The position numbers and the translations under genes were made by a program. This document shows, one piece after another, positions 22,286-34,053 of a DNA stretch of 64,000 bases; positions within the stretch are counted from its first letter, which is position 1, and every line of letters starts with the position of its first letter. The stretch is from Karalla daura (taxonomy: Eukaryota > Chordata > Actinopteri > Chaetodontiformes > Leiognathidae). The DNA is taken from contig CM055188.1 of NCBI GenBank assembly GCA_029224185.1, positions 2,109,001 through 2,173,000 of the forward strand, given 5' to 3'. The notes under the pieces are model-generated. The model searched no databases. It saw nothing but the letters and a program-made list of their open reading frames with translations, and was not told the DNA's origin.

Positions 22286-23106
22286 GTGGACTGCACCTAC
22301 TGGATTTGGATGAGAAGAAAATCTACGCCAACCAAGAGATCACTGCAGCCCTGGAGACAATGACACAAGCCAATTTTGACCACATCATGCCACTTCTGCA
22401 AATCAAACAAACTTGGAACCGGACCGACACTCTGACCGTCGTGCACCATAACACGGAGGGGTTGCCGTCTCATGTCAGTGACATCAGGAGTCATAATGAA
22501 CTGTGCCTCGCGGATGTTTTGTGCCTCACAGAAACCAACCTTCAAGGCTCCTTTGTTGCAGACAGTCTCCATCTAGACGGCTACAAAATGTTCAAACGCA
22601 ACAGGCACCTGTCTTACTCCAATCTTCCTGAAATGGCCCACAGAGGTGGTGGTGGAGTTGCCATGTATGTGAAAGACAACTTTCAAGTGCGTGAAAAACA
22701 GTACGCATACAACGTGACTGATCTGGAGTTTGTGGCTCTGAAGGTCGTAGCTCTGGTAAGTGCAGTGATTGCTGCTGTATACAGACCGCCAGACTACAGC
22801 GTGAGCTCATTCCTGTCGAACCTGGGAAGCCTTTTGGACTCACTGGACATGATGGACTGTCACCCCATCGTTGTCTGTGGCGATTTCAATGAGAACCTCT
22901 TCTCCAACGACAGGAAGCCCATACTAGAGTGCTTTCAATCCAGAGGATATGCACAAGTCATCACAGCTGCCACCACAGAGAAGAACACACTGCTGGACCT
23001 AATTTTCATCTCTCGACCACAGCACTGTCTCCACTCTGGTGTGCTGAAGACATATTACAGTTATCACGATCCCGTATACTGTGTCATGTCCTCTGATGGT
23101 TTGTAA
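22286..23106 (+). pseudogene. Helentron APE-like endonuclease domain, truncated copy
   Basis: About 270 codons match the C-terminus of the full-length protein with only a few substitutions. Visible motifs are LTVVHHNTEGL, LTETNLQGS, a GGGGVAMYV glycine run, AAVYRPPDYS, VVCGDFNENLF and the final YSYHDPVYCVM. Upstream codons from 22240 are LINE sequence fused by chance, so the apparent start is not meaningful. With no Rep or helicase it cannot support transposition alone. Confidence 0.88.
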
Positions 23107-23705
23107 AGGTGTTGGGTAAGTTGCAAGGAAGTTGTTCGTTGACACTGGTGGGGTCCTCTGTTCAGCCTGGAATCGACACCTGGCCAGGCTGACCCAGGCT
23201 GTCTGAGGCTGGGAGGGAGGGTGGGAGGAACAGAGGATCCCCGCCTGAAAGCTTGCATTGAGTGCTGCATCTCCATCCTGTTCCAGATTGACTGCTCATA
23301 AAAATGCTTTCTGTTTAAGCTCCTCCATCAGGTCTTCGAAATGGCAGCTTCGACAAAAGTCTTCTGGTCGCCAGGTTTGTAGATGGACAACGTACTGCTA
23401 CGCTTAATTTTTAAAGAATTTTAAGAATGACATTTTGGGTGCTTTTGATTGAGTTTGGATCATGTATTTCTTAGGTAATCATGATGTTATGAGGTGAAGT
23501 TCCATCTTTTGGCCTGTGCATTCGCCAGCGGGAGGGTGGGTCTCGATCAGGGTTGATGAATGCACAGGCCAAAACTTTTTCAGCTGTAAAAACTGCTTTA
23601 AAGAGTGTAATAGTTTAAAGAGTTTAAAGACGTCTCAAAAGTGCTTAATAGCCAAAAAGGCTAAAAATAGTTGGATTATAGCTCAGTCCAAGACCCCAGC
23701 CCCTC

Positions 23706-23745
<40 letters not shown>

Positions 23746-24240
23746 TCCACTCACCCCACATCCTGCCCTACACCTACAGCCAGTACACTAATAGCCACTC
23801 CACCCAATTACAGTTCAGGGGGAGATTTATGATGCCCCCCCCCCCACCACTCCTTGACGCGCATGCACGCGCGCGCACACACACACACACACAGACAGAC
23901 ACCCCAAATGCTAATGTTGGTTAAACCAATGCCCCACACATCCGTCCTACCCAAAGACTGCCAGCCTTGGCTACAACTTCTTCAGCCCCAGGACGATCAG
24001 GCCCTCACAACCAAGGCATCTTGGTGCTCACCACTACCACCATGATGCTGGCCCATTGCTAGTGGTGACCAGTACCACCATCAGTCAGCAGCAGTTCACC
24101 ACAACCATCAAGTCAGGCTTAGCCTCCAGCAGCAGTAGGCCCCGCATCAGGTCAGCCATGTTATTCTTCAGTGACTACTTCAGCCTACTGAATAACATTT
24201 CATGCAATAATAATGATTAAATCAAAATCATAATTAAATC
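23107..24240 (+). other. 3' region of the truncated Helentron
   Basis: Non-coding and collinear with 58225-59320. It contains the hairpin at 23507-23574, a CA tract (23709-23742), a C run (23836-23846) and a second CA tract (23875-23893). Confidence 0.8.
23507..23574 (+). repeat. Helentron 3' hairpin, copy 1
   Basis: Perfect 17-bp arms TTTTGGCCTGTGCATTC and GAATGCACAGGCCAAAA flank a 34-base G-rich loop, about 400 bp after the endonuclease stop. The equivalent at 58629-58699 has 20-bp arms. Confidence 0.9.
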
Positions 24241-24259
24241 TGTTATTCTACCATCAGGC

Positions 24260-24790
24260 CAAGTCCATCCTCCAGCAGCAGCAGCAGGTCACCTCCACCA
24301 TCAGACCAGGACGAGCCTCCAACAGCAGCAGGTCATCACCATCATCAGACCAGTACCAGCCTCCAGCAGCAGCCAGCTGCAGGAGTTCCTGAACACCATA
24401 AGACCAGGACCAGCCTCCAGCAGCAGCAGTTGGTCCTGCCCACCATCATGCCAGCCATGCTATTCTTCAGCAACTACTCCAGCCCACTAAATTAAATTTC
24501 ATGTAATAAAACAAATTTAATTTGCTTTTCTACCATCAGACCAGGACCAGCCTCCAGGAGCAACAGGTCATCACCACCATCAGCCAGGACCAGCCTCCAG
24601 GAGCAGCAGGTCATCACCACCATCAGACCAGGACCAGCCTCCAGGAGCAGCAGGTCTCCTCCACCATCAGGCCAGGACCAGCCTCCAGGAGCAGCAGGTC
24701 ATCACCACCATCAGACCAGGACCAGCCTCCAGGAGCAGCAGGTCATCACCACCATCAGACCAGGACCAGCCTCCAGGAGCAGCTGATCAA
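24260..24790 (+). repeat. 44-bp CAG-rich minisatellite
   Basis: Repeats of GGACCAGCCTCCAGGAGCAG followed by CAGGTCATCACCACCATCAG at 44-bp spacing, with imperfect copies on the left and 43-bp variants. The same array, with a different unit count, is at 59335-59700. Confidence 0.93.
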
Positions 24791-25039
24791 CAGTGGCGAT
24801 TGGTCTTACATGTGCATAATAGGCACAAGGCCATATTATGAACAGTGTCTTTGTGAATGAGTTGGTTGACCTGTACCACCTTCCCCTGGATGGAGAGCAG
24901 CCCTTCTGCTCTCCTCACATCACGTAGATGCTAAAAAGTTGAAAGGCAGAAAATGACTTTAATTCAGCACTTGTCTGCTTTTCGGCTTTTAACCACATGT
25001 AAACACTCTTTATGCTTTGGTTTAGCTTTGTGTGTGTCT

Positions 25040-25268
25040 CTCACACATACACTGACACACACACTCACACACACACTCACACTGACACCCACACTCAGAC
25101 TCACACACACTCACACACGCAGTCACACACACTCAGACTCACACACACACACTCACACTGACACGCACTCACGCACTCAAACTCAGACACACACACACTG
25201 ACACCCACATTCACACACACACACTCAGACTCACACACACACACACACTCAGACACACACGCACTGAA
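25040..25268 (+). repeat. CA/CACT microsatellite field
   Basis: CACACA interspersed with CTCAGACTCA units, ending in GCACTGAAAATGCACTAC. It matches 60370-60815. Confidence 0.93.
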
Positions 25269-25479
25269 AATGCACTACAACTCAGAAAGTATGTGGATAC
25301 AGCTTATTATTATTATGTTTAGTATTAATATGTTTAGGAAATTTATATGGCTGTTTTTCATGATTTTTTTTTGTTTGTTTTTTTTAAAGATTGTTTCAAT
25401 TAAACCAGCTCTCAACCCAGCTCTACGTGCTGCATGCACTGTTTTTACTTTGGACTGATTTGACTTCTGATCCATAATC

Positions 25480-25755
25480 TTACCTCTTTGCCATCAGTAC
25501 ATGTATTTCTGTTTACTGTCTTGCTTCCACCCGCCTGTCTGTCCTGGGTGAGGATCCTCTCCTCTGTCGTTCACCCTGAGGTTTCTCCCTTTTTTTTTTT
25601 CCCTTGTTAGAGTTTTTCTTGGGAGTCGTTACCCAGCCTTTGTGAGGGTCGAAAGACAGTGGCTATTTACTGTGTACATATTGTTGCTCACTTTAATGCC
25701 TTGAGAAAATGTTTGTTATGAACTGGCACTTAAAGTAAAGTTGGGTTGAGTTAAA
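25480..25755 (+). mobile_element. Probable LINE/SINE-type 3' tail inside the Helentron
   Basis: CCTGAGGTTTCTCCC, a T run, CTTGTTAGAGTTTTTCTTGG, GTGAGGGTC and the final TAAAGTTGGGTTGAG resemble a 3' tail that is very common in teleost genomes. It is shared with 61040-61290, so it was in the element before the two copies separated. Family name uncertain. Confidence 0.5.
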
Positions 25756-26019
25756 AAAAAACTGTTAACATAGGATCACCAATTCTGTATCTTGTGGTTT
25801 TTTTGTTTTTATTGAATGTATGACCGACTGGTATGTTTGTTTTGTTTGTATAGTTGAACAGGGTTTGTGTTTCCTTGTTGGTGAAATAAAAACATCAGTA
25901 TTGAGAACATGGACCTTAGCGTTGTGACTAAGTGTGGCATAAAGATATTAAGACTTGATGCATTTAGCCCAGGATTGATGTAATCTTTTATTGCTTCATT
26001 TTCCAGTAAATTCCACACC

Positions 26020-26225
26020 TCAATGGATAACATGGAGAGCTTTGCCTTTCACTGGAGGTCCTTCACCAATGTGACTGCCCACATCACTGTAAAGGTAACA
26101 GCAACCCACCTGCAGGAAATAGTTGAATCAAAGCATGAAGAGTGTTCAGATGAGCAGTTCAAATTAAATGTTGAAAGGCAGAAAGTAGCTTTTCAGTCTT
26201 TCAAATGTCAAGCACGTCAACAATC
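26020..26225 (-). pseudogene. Exon-like fragment, copy 3 (minus, in Helentron tail)
   Basis: On the minus strand an acceptor-like TATTTCCTGCAG precedes GTGGGTTGCTGTTACCTTTA, then GTGGGCAGTCACATTGGTGA, a diverged relative of the exon at 41095. On the plus strand a 75-codon ORF (MDNMESFAFHWRSFTNVTAH) also reads through and is repeated at 61563; it is probably incidental. Confidence 0.45.
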
Positions 26226-26230
26226 TTTAG

Positions 26231-26682
26231 ATTTTAATTCAGCTATTTAATGACTTTTTAACTATTAAGCACTTTTGAGCAATATTTCAGCTTAAATTTA
26301 ACCATTTTCTGCCAACTATTCAATGTGTTTCGACAGTATTTAGGCTTTGCTTCAACTATTCAGCCATATTCAACAATTAAGCACTTTCAAGCAGGCTTAA
26401 GCTTTCATTCAGCTATTCTTCAGCCCTTTCAACTATAAAGCATATTCAGCCAACTTTCAGCTTTCATTCAGCTATTCTTCAGCCCTTTCAACTATTTTAA
26501 GCCTTTTCAGCCATCTCTAAGCTTTCATTCAGCTATTCTAAAGCCCTTTCAACTATTAAGCATTTTCAGCAATCTTTCAGCTTTCATTCAGCTATTCTTC
26601 AGCCATTTTCAGCAATTCTTTCAATTGCATTCAGCACTCAGCATTCACACGCATTTTCTTCAGGAAATGCAAATTTTCTAGG
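26231..26682 (-). repeat. Partial satellite unit at the left edge of array R
   Basis: T/C-rich complement of the GCTGAA minisatellite (TTTCATTCAGCTATTCTTCA), ending in GGAAATGCAAATTTTCTAG, the normal unit end. Only the minisatellite portion is present. Confidence 0.88.
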
Positions 26683-27296
26683 TAGTGTGAATGCTGAGGC
26701 ATTCACACTATTGTTATCCTGTTCTTTATTATTAGTGTGAATGCTGAGGCATTCACATTATTGTTATCCTGTTCTTTATTAGTGTGAATGCCTCAGCATT
26801 CACATTATTGTTATCCTGTTCTTTATTGTTAGTGTGAATGCTGAGGCATTCACACTATTGTTATCCTGTTCTTTATTAGTGTGAATGCCTCAGCATTCAC
26901 ACTATTGTTATCCTGTTCTTTATAAGTGTGAATGCCTCAGCATTCACACTATTGTTATCCTGTTTTTTATTATTAGTGTGAATGCCTCAGCATTGAGGCA
27001 CGCACTGAAAATGCACTACTGACTCTCAGAAAGTATGTGGACACAGCTTATTATTAGTGTGAATGCTGAGGCATTCACACTATTGTTATCCTGTTCTTTA
27101 TTAGTGTGAATGCTGAGGCATTCACACTATTGTTATCCTGTTCTTTATTATTAGTGTGAATGCTGAGGCATTCACACTATTGTTATCCTGTTCTTTATTA
27201 GTGTGAATGCTGAGGCATTCACACTATTGTTATCCTGTTCTTTATTATTATTATTAGTGTGAATGCTGAGGCATTCACACTATTGTTATCCTGTTC

Positions 27297-27335
<39 letters not shown>
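26683..27335 (+). repeat. Cluster of about 12 hairpin modules
   Basis: Hairpins (11-bp arms, 4-base loop) centre near 26696, 26747, 26794, 26844, 26891, 26938, 26988, 27068, 27115, 27165, 27212 and 27273. Nearly all are followed by TATTGTTATCCTGTTCTTTAT. Loops are TGAG in most, but CTCA in those near 26794, 26891, 26938 and 26988, although the flanking tail keeps the same orientation. The 26988 copy is broken and joined to a piece of Helentron tail (27001-27055). Confidence 0.95.
27001..27055 (+). mobile_element. Helentron-tail piece within the hairpin cluster
   Basis: CACTGAAAATGCACTACTGA to CACAGCTTATTATTA matches 60807-60858. It follows a truncated hairpin and is itself followed by an intact one. 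It is the mirror image of the junction at 8325. Confidence 0.85.
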
Positions 27336-27339
<4 letters not shown>

Positions 27340-29417
27340 TTATTCCTCGTTTTTTGTCCATTCATATCTTCAGCCTACCTTCACCGATTTCAACCATTCA
27401 AACTTTCAAATGTTCAACTCATTCACCACATTTATGCTTTCTTTCAACTTTTTTCAACCTTTTATACTTTTTAAAATATTCAACTTTTTGTAAAAAAATT
27501 TTCCCATTGAAATGAATTGAAACCCTCTTCAACCCCCCTTAAACTACTTCAGCTACAAAAATTTTCAGCGCCCACATACTTTCAGCTACACACTCCATTC
27601 AAACTTTAAACTATTCACAAGACTTTCAGCTATTCCCGAATGTCTTTTCACTTTCAAATGTTTTATACTTTTTTCACAATCACAGTTTGAATCTTCATCT
27701 TTTTTCACCCCTCTTCCGATTTTACAATGGGTGTGTATTGCGCAGAATGTTCAGAGCTAGAGTGGGTGATGTCATCGCTAGAGTGGAGGACGGCTGAAAA
27801 ATCAGCTCTGGTTTTTGTCTTTTCACGCTGCTCCCAGCCAAACCGAACGCAGCGGGCAAATTCTTTTTTCCACTTTTGTAGGAAAACTTGTGCTGTCTCG
27901 TACGATGCCCGCCAAAAACCTGTGCGCCTTACGAAATTTAAACGGCGGGCCTCAGAGCCACCCCAACGCAGCCTCCTCTCTCCATAAGCCATAATGCATT
28001 TTTCGTCTCCCTCGATCCAACTTGAACTTTACACTTCTACTCGCGACCATGGCTTCAATATTCATGGTAGAGACACCAAATCGCACACGGACGTTCCCGA
28101 GACTCTCCCCTGCGTGGCGGTGTTCTTATATTTAAGATAGGACCAAGTGTTGTCTCCCTACAGCCGATTGTTTAGCGCTCACGCACTTTTGGTGTTTCCC
28201 ATAAGAATGAATGGGAAAAACTAAAATCAAATCACACCCTCAAACAAATATCAGCTACGTCGCCATTCTTTGTCGTAGAAACTTCATTTCAGCTTCAAAA
28301 ATTGCAGAAACTTGTGGTCTGTGTGTGTTGAAAATCGTGTGTTGATAGGTTGTGTAGTTTCTCCACAGCGCCCTCTCAAAGTAGCTGTGGTCACACAGGC
28401 ATGACTGCCTGCTCACTGACATAGAGCCAAGTGCTGCGACAGGCCCTGACACCTTGCAGCACACACACACATAACATTTTCAACATGAATTAAGCAATGT
28501 TTAGATTGAAATTCAACTCTCTTCAGCCTTTTCAACTATCGGTGACTATTTAAACAGTCTTTAAACTTTAATTCAACTATCTTAAACCTTTTCAAATTCA
28601 TTCAACTCTCCAACAATGTTTCTGCTTTATTTCATCCATGTTCTGCCTTTTCAACTATTCATTGCATTTCAACAATATTTAGACTTTACTTCAAATACTT
28701 TCAGCATTTTCAGCCATCTTTAAGCTTTCATTCAGCTATTCTCCAGCCCTTTCAACTATAAAGCATTTTCAGCCATCTTTCAGCTTTCATTCAGCTATTC
28801 TTCAGCCCTTTCAACATTTTCAGCCAATTTTAAGCTTTCATTCAGCTATTCTTCAGCCCTTTCAACTACTTTAAGCCTTTTCAGCCATTTTAAGCTTTCA
28901 TTTTCAGCCATCTTTTCGCTTTCAATCAGCCATTCTTCAGCTGTTTCAACTAGTAAGGATTTTCAGCCATCTATAAGCTTTCATTCAGCTATTCTTCAGC
29001 CTTTTCAATGATTAAGCATTGTCAGCCATCTTTATGCTTTCATCCAGCTATTCTCCAGCCCTTTCAACTATTAAGCATTTTCAGCCATCTTTCAGCTTTC
29101 ATTCAGCTATTCTTCAGCCCTTTCAACTACTTTAATCCTTTTCAGCCATCTTTCAGCTTTCATTCAGCTATCCTTCAGCCCTTTAACTATTAAGCACTTT
29201 CAGCCATCTTTAAGCTTTCATTCAGCTATTCTTCAGGCCTTTCAACATTTTCGGCCATCTTTAAGCTTTCATTCAGCTATTCTTCAGCCCTTTGAACATT
29301 TTCAGCCATCTTTAAGCTTTCACTCAGCTATTCTTCAGCCATTTTCAACAATTCTTTCAATTGCATTCAGCACTCAGCATTCACACGCATTTTCTTCAGG
29401 AAATGCAAATTTTCTAC
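27336..29417 (-). repeat. Satellite unit R1
   Basis: Starts at TTCTTATTCCTCG, ends at GCAAATTTTCTACTT. One hairpin and a TTA tract (29418-29484) follow. Confidence 0.88.
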
Positions 29418-29484
29418 TTAGTGTGAATGCTGAGGCATTCACACTATTGTTATCCTGTTCTTTATTATTATTATTATTATTATT

Positions 29485-31565
29485 CTTATTCCACGTTTTT
29501 TGGCTGTTCGTATCTTCTGCCTACCTTCACCGATTTCAACCATTCAAACTTTCAAATGTTCAGCTCTTTCTGGACATTATTGCTTGAGTTCAACTTTTTT
29601 CAACCTTTTATACTTTTTAAAATATTCAACTTTTTGTAAAAAATTTTTTCCATTGAAATGAATTGAAACCCTCTTCAACCCCCCTTAAACTACTTCAGCT
29701 ACGAAAATTTTCAGCGCCCACATACTTTCAGCTACACACTCCATTCAAACTTTAAACTATTCACAAGACTTTCAGCTATTCCCGAATGTCTTTTCACTTT
29801 CAAATGTTTTATACTTTTTTCACAATCACAGTTTGAATCTTCATCTTTTTTCACCCCTCTTCCGATTTTACAATGGGTGTGTATTGCGCGGAATGTTCAG
29901 AGCTAGAGTGGGTGATGTCATCGCTAGAGTGGAGGACGGCTGAAAAATCAGCTCTGGTTTTTGTCTTTTCACGCTGCTCCCAGCCAAACCGAACGCAGCG
30001 GGCAAATTCTTTTTTCCACTTTTGTAGGAAAACTTGTGCTGTCTCGTACGATGCCCGCCAAAAACCTGTGCGCCTTACGAAATTTAAACGGCGGGCCTCA
30101 GAGCCACCCCAACGCAGCCTCCTCTCTCCATAAGCCATAATGCATTTTTCGTCTCCCTCGATCCAACTTGAACTTTACACTTCTACTCGCGACCATGGCT
30201 TCAATATTCATGGTAGAGACACCAAATCGCACACGGACGTTCCCGAGACTCTCCCCTGCGTGGCGGTGTTCTTATATTTAAGATAGGACCAAGTGTTGTC
30301 TCCCTACAGCCGATTGTTTAGCGCTCACGCACTTTTGGTGTTTCCCATAAGAATGAATGGGAAAAACTAAAATCAAATCACACCCTCAAACAAATATCAG
30401 CTACGTCGCCATTCTTTGTCGTAGAAACTTCATTTCAGCTTCAAAAATTGCAGAAACTTGTGGTCTCTGTGTGTTGAAAATCGTGTGTTGATAGGTTGTG
30501 TAGTTTCTCCACAGCGCCCTCTCAAAGTAGCTGTGGTCACACAGGCATGACTGCCTGCTCACTGACACAGAGCCAAGTGCTGCGACAGGCCCTGACACCT
30601 TGCAGCACACACACACACATAACTTTTTCAACATGAATTAAGCAATGTTTAGATTGAAATTCAACTCTCTTCAGCCTTTTCAACTATCGGTGACTATTTA
30701 AACAGTCTTTAAACTTTAATTCAACTATCTTAAACCTTTTCAAATTCATTCAACTCTCCAACAATGTTTCTGCTTTATTTCATCCATGTTCTGCCTTTTC
30801 AACTATTCATTGCATTTCAACAATATTTAGACTTTACTTCAAATACTTTCAGCATTTTCAGCCATCTTTAAGCTTTCATTCAGCTATTCTCCAGCCCTTT
30901 CAACTATAAAGCATTTTCAGCCATCTTTCAGCTTTCATTCAGCTATTCTTCAGCCCTTTCAACATTTTCAGCCAATTTTAAGCTTTCATTCAGCTATTCT
31001 TCAGCCCTTTCAACTACTTTAAGCCTTTTCAGCCATTTTAAGCTTTCATTTTCAGCCATCTTTTCGCTTTCAATCAGCCATTCTTCAGCTGTTTCAACTA
31101 GTAAGGATTTTCAGCCATCTATAAGCTTTCATTCAGCTATTCTTCAGCCTTTTCAATGATTAAGCATTGTCAGCCATCTTTATGCTTTCATCCAGCTATT
31201 CTCCAGCCCTTTCAACTATTAAGCATTTTCAGCCATCTTTCAGCTTTCATTCAGCTATTCTTCAGCCCTTTCAACTACTTTAATCCTTTTCAGCCATCTT
31301 TCAGCTTTCATTCAGCTATCCTTCAGCCCTTTAACTATTAAGCACTTTCAGCCATCTTTAAGCTTTCATTCAGCTATTCTTCAGGCCTTTCAACATTTTC
31401 AGCCATCTTTAAGCTTTCATTCAGCTATTCTTCAGCCCTTTGAACATTTTCAGCCATCTTTAAGCTTTCACTCAGCTATTCTTCAGCCATTTTCAACAAT
31501 TCTTTCAATTGCATTCAGCACTCAGCATTCACACGCATTTTCTTCAGGAAATGCAAATTTTCTAC
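29485..31565 (-). repeat. Satellite unit R2
   Basis: Same structure, but its first ~110 bp differ: TTCTTATTCCACG, GGCTGTTCGTATCTTC and CTTTCTGGACATTATTGCTT in place of CTCATTCACCACATTTATGC. The same variant start is seen in unit R7 near 62410, pointing to exchange between distant units. Confidence 0.85.
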
Positions 31566-31658
31566 TTAGTGTGAATGCTGAGGCATTCACACTATTGTTA
31601 TCCTGTTCTTTATTATTAGTGTGAATGCTGAGGCATTCACACTATTGTTATCCTGTTC

Positions 31659-31689
<31 letters not shown>

Positions 31690-31729
31690 GTGTGAATGCT
31701 GAGGCATTCACACTATTGTTATCCTGTTC

Positions 31730-31765
<36 letters not shown>

Positions 31766-31769
<4 letters not shown>

Positions 31770-33849
31770 TTATTCCTCGTTTTTTGTCCATTCATATCTT
31801 CAGCCTACCTTCACCGATTTCAACCATTCAAACTTTCAAATGTTCAGCTCATTCACCACATTTATGCTTTCTTTCAACTTTTTTCAACCTTTTATACTTT
31901 TTAAAATATTCAACTTTTTGTAAAAAATTTTTCCCATTGAAATGAATTGAAACCCTCTTCAACCCCCCTTAAACTACTTCAGCTACAAAAATTTTCAGCG
32001 CCCACATACTTTCAGCTACACACTCCATTCAAACTTTAAACTATTCACAAGACTTTCAGCTATTCCCGAATGTCTTTTCACTTTCAAATGTTTTATACTT
32101 TTTTCACAATCACAGTTTGAATCTTCATCTTTTTTCACCCCTCTTCCGATTTTACAATGGGTGTGTATTGCGCGGAATGTTCAGAGCTAGAGTGGGTGAT
32201 GTCATCGCTAGAGTGGAGGACGGCTGAAAAATCAGCTCTGGTTTTTGTCTTTTCACGCTGCTCCCAGCCAAACCGAACGCAGCGGGCAAATTCTTTTTTC
32301 CACTTTTGTAGGAAAACTTGTGCTGTCTCGTACGATGCCCGCCAAAAACCTGTGCGCCTTACGAAATTTAAACGGCGGGCCTCAGAGCCACCCCAACGCA
32401 GCCTCCTCTCTCCATAAGCCATAATGCATTTTTCGTCTCCCTCGATCCAACTTGAACTTTACACTTCTACTCGCGACCATGGCTTCAATATTCATGGTAG
32501 AGACACCAAATCGCACACGGACGTTCCCGAGACTCTCCCCTGCGTGGCGGTGTTCTTATATTTAAGATAGGACCAAGTGTTGTCTCCCTACAGCCGATTG
32601 TTTAGCGCTCACGCACTTTTGGTGTTTCCCATAAGAATGAATGGGAAAAACTAAAATCAAATCACACCCTCAAACAAATATCAGCTACGTCGCCATTCTT
32701 TGTCGTAGAAACTTCATTTCAGCTTCAAAAATTGCAGAAACTTGTGGTCTGTGTGTGTTGAAAATCGTGTGTTGATAGGTTGTGTAGTTTCTCCACAGCG
32801 CCCTCTCAAAGTAGCTGTGGTCACACAGGCATGACTGCCTGCTCACTGACACAGAGCCAAGTGCTGCGACAGGCCCTGACACCTTGCAGCACACACACAC
32901 ACATAACTTTTTCAACATGAATTAAGCAATGTTTAGATTGAAATTCAACTCTCTTCAGCCTTTTCAACTATCGGTGACTATTTAAACAGTCTTTAAACTT
33001 TAATTCAACTATCTTAAACCTTTTCAAATTCATTCAACTCTCCAACAATGTTTCTGCTTTATTTCATCCATGTTCTGCCTTTTCAACTATTCATTGCATT
33101 TCAACAATATTTAGACTTTACTTCAAATACTTTCAGCATTTTCAGCCATCTTTAAGCTTTCATTCAGCTATTCTCCAGCCCTTTCAACTATAAAGCATTT
33201 TCAGCCATCTTTCAGCTTTCATTCAGCTATTCTTCAGCCCTTTCAACATTTTCAGCCAATTTTAAGCTTTCATTCAGCTATTCTTCAGCCCTTTCAACTA
33301 CTTTAAGCCTTTTCAGCCATTTTAAGCTTTCATTTTCAGCCATCTTTTCGCTTTCAATCAGCCATTCTTCAGCTGTTTCAACTAGTAAGGATTTTCAGCC
33401 ATCTATAAGCTTTCATTCAGCTATTCTTCAGCCTTTTCAATGATTAAGCATTGTCAGCCATCTTTATGCTTTCATCCAGCTATTCTCCAGCCCTTTCAAC
33501 TATTAAGCATTTTCAGCCATCTTTCAGCTTTCATTCAGCTATTCTTCAGCCCTTTCAACTACTTTAATCCTTTTCAGCCATCTTTCAGCTTTCATTCAGC
33601 TATCCTTCAGCCCTTTAACTATTAAGCACTTTCAGCCATCTTTAAGCTTTCATTCAGCTATTCTTCAGGCCTTTCAACATTTTCAGCCATCTTTAAGCTT
33701 TCATTCAGCTATTCTTCAGCCCTTTGAACATTTTCAGCCATCTTTAAGCTTTCACTCAGCTATTCTTCAGCCATTTTCAACAATTCTTTCAATTGCATTC
33801 AGCACTCAGCATTCACACGCATTTTCTTCAGGAAATGCAAATTTTCTAC
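31766..33849 (-). repeat. Satellite unit R3
   Basis: Preceded by three hairpins (31566-31765). Appears nearly identical to R4, with the same hairpin number and the same TTA tract arrangement, so R3 and R4 probably arose together as a 2,284-bp higher-order copy. Confidence 0.88.
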
Positions 33850-33942
33850 TTAGTGTGAATGCTGAGGCATTCACACTATTGTTATCCTGTTCTTTATTAT
33901 TAGTGTGAATGCTGAGGCATTCACACTATTGTTATCCTGTTC

Positions 33943-33973
<31 letters not shown>

Positions 33974-34013
33974 GTGTGAATGCTGAGGCATTCACACTAT
34001 TGTTATCCTGTTC

Positions 34014-34049
<36 letters not shown>

Positions 34050-34053
<4 letters not shown>

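Larger units (their letters stand above)
22286..26230 (+). mobile_element. Truncated Helentron copy (3' third)
   Basis: From TGGACTGCACCTACTGGATT onward this is nearly identical to 57404-61750, including endonuclease-coding sequence, hairpin, 44-bp repeats, CA tract, LINE-like tail and exon-like fragment. It lacks a ~400-bp segment (59705-60110 in the other copy) and differs in repeat counts. The left break falls inside the helicase/endonuclease linker. High similarity implies a recent duplication. Confidence 0.9.

Noticed and set aside
24522..24860. 112-codon Gln/His-rich ORF
   Set aside because: Product of the 44-bp minisatellite; the frame changes at each unit and the other Helentron copy does not keep it.
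26023..26250. 75-codon plus-strand ORF repeated at 61563 (MDNMESFAF / MENTESFAF)
   Set aside because: Both lie in the duplicated Helentron tail, the second copy is shorter by a stop, and the homology to the exon fragment is on the other strand; coding status not supported.
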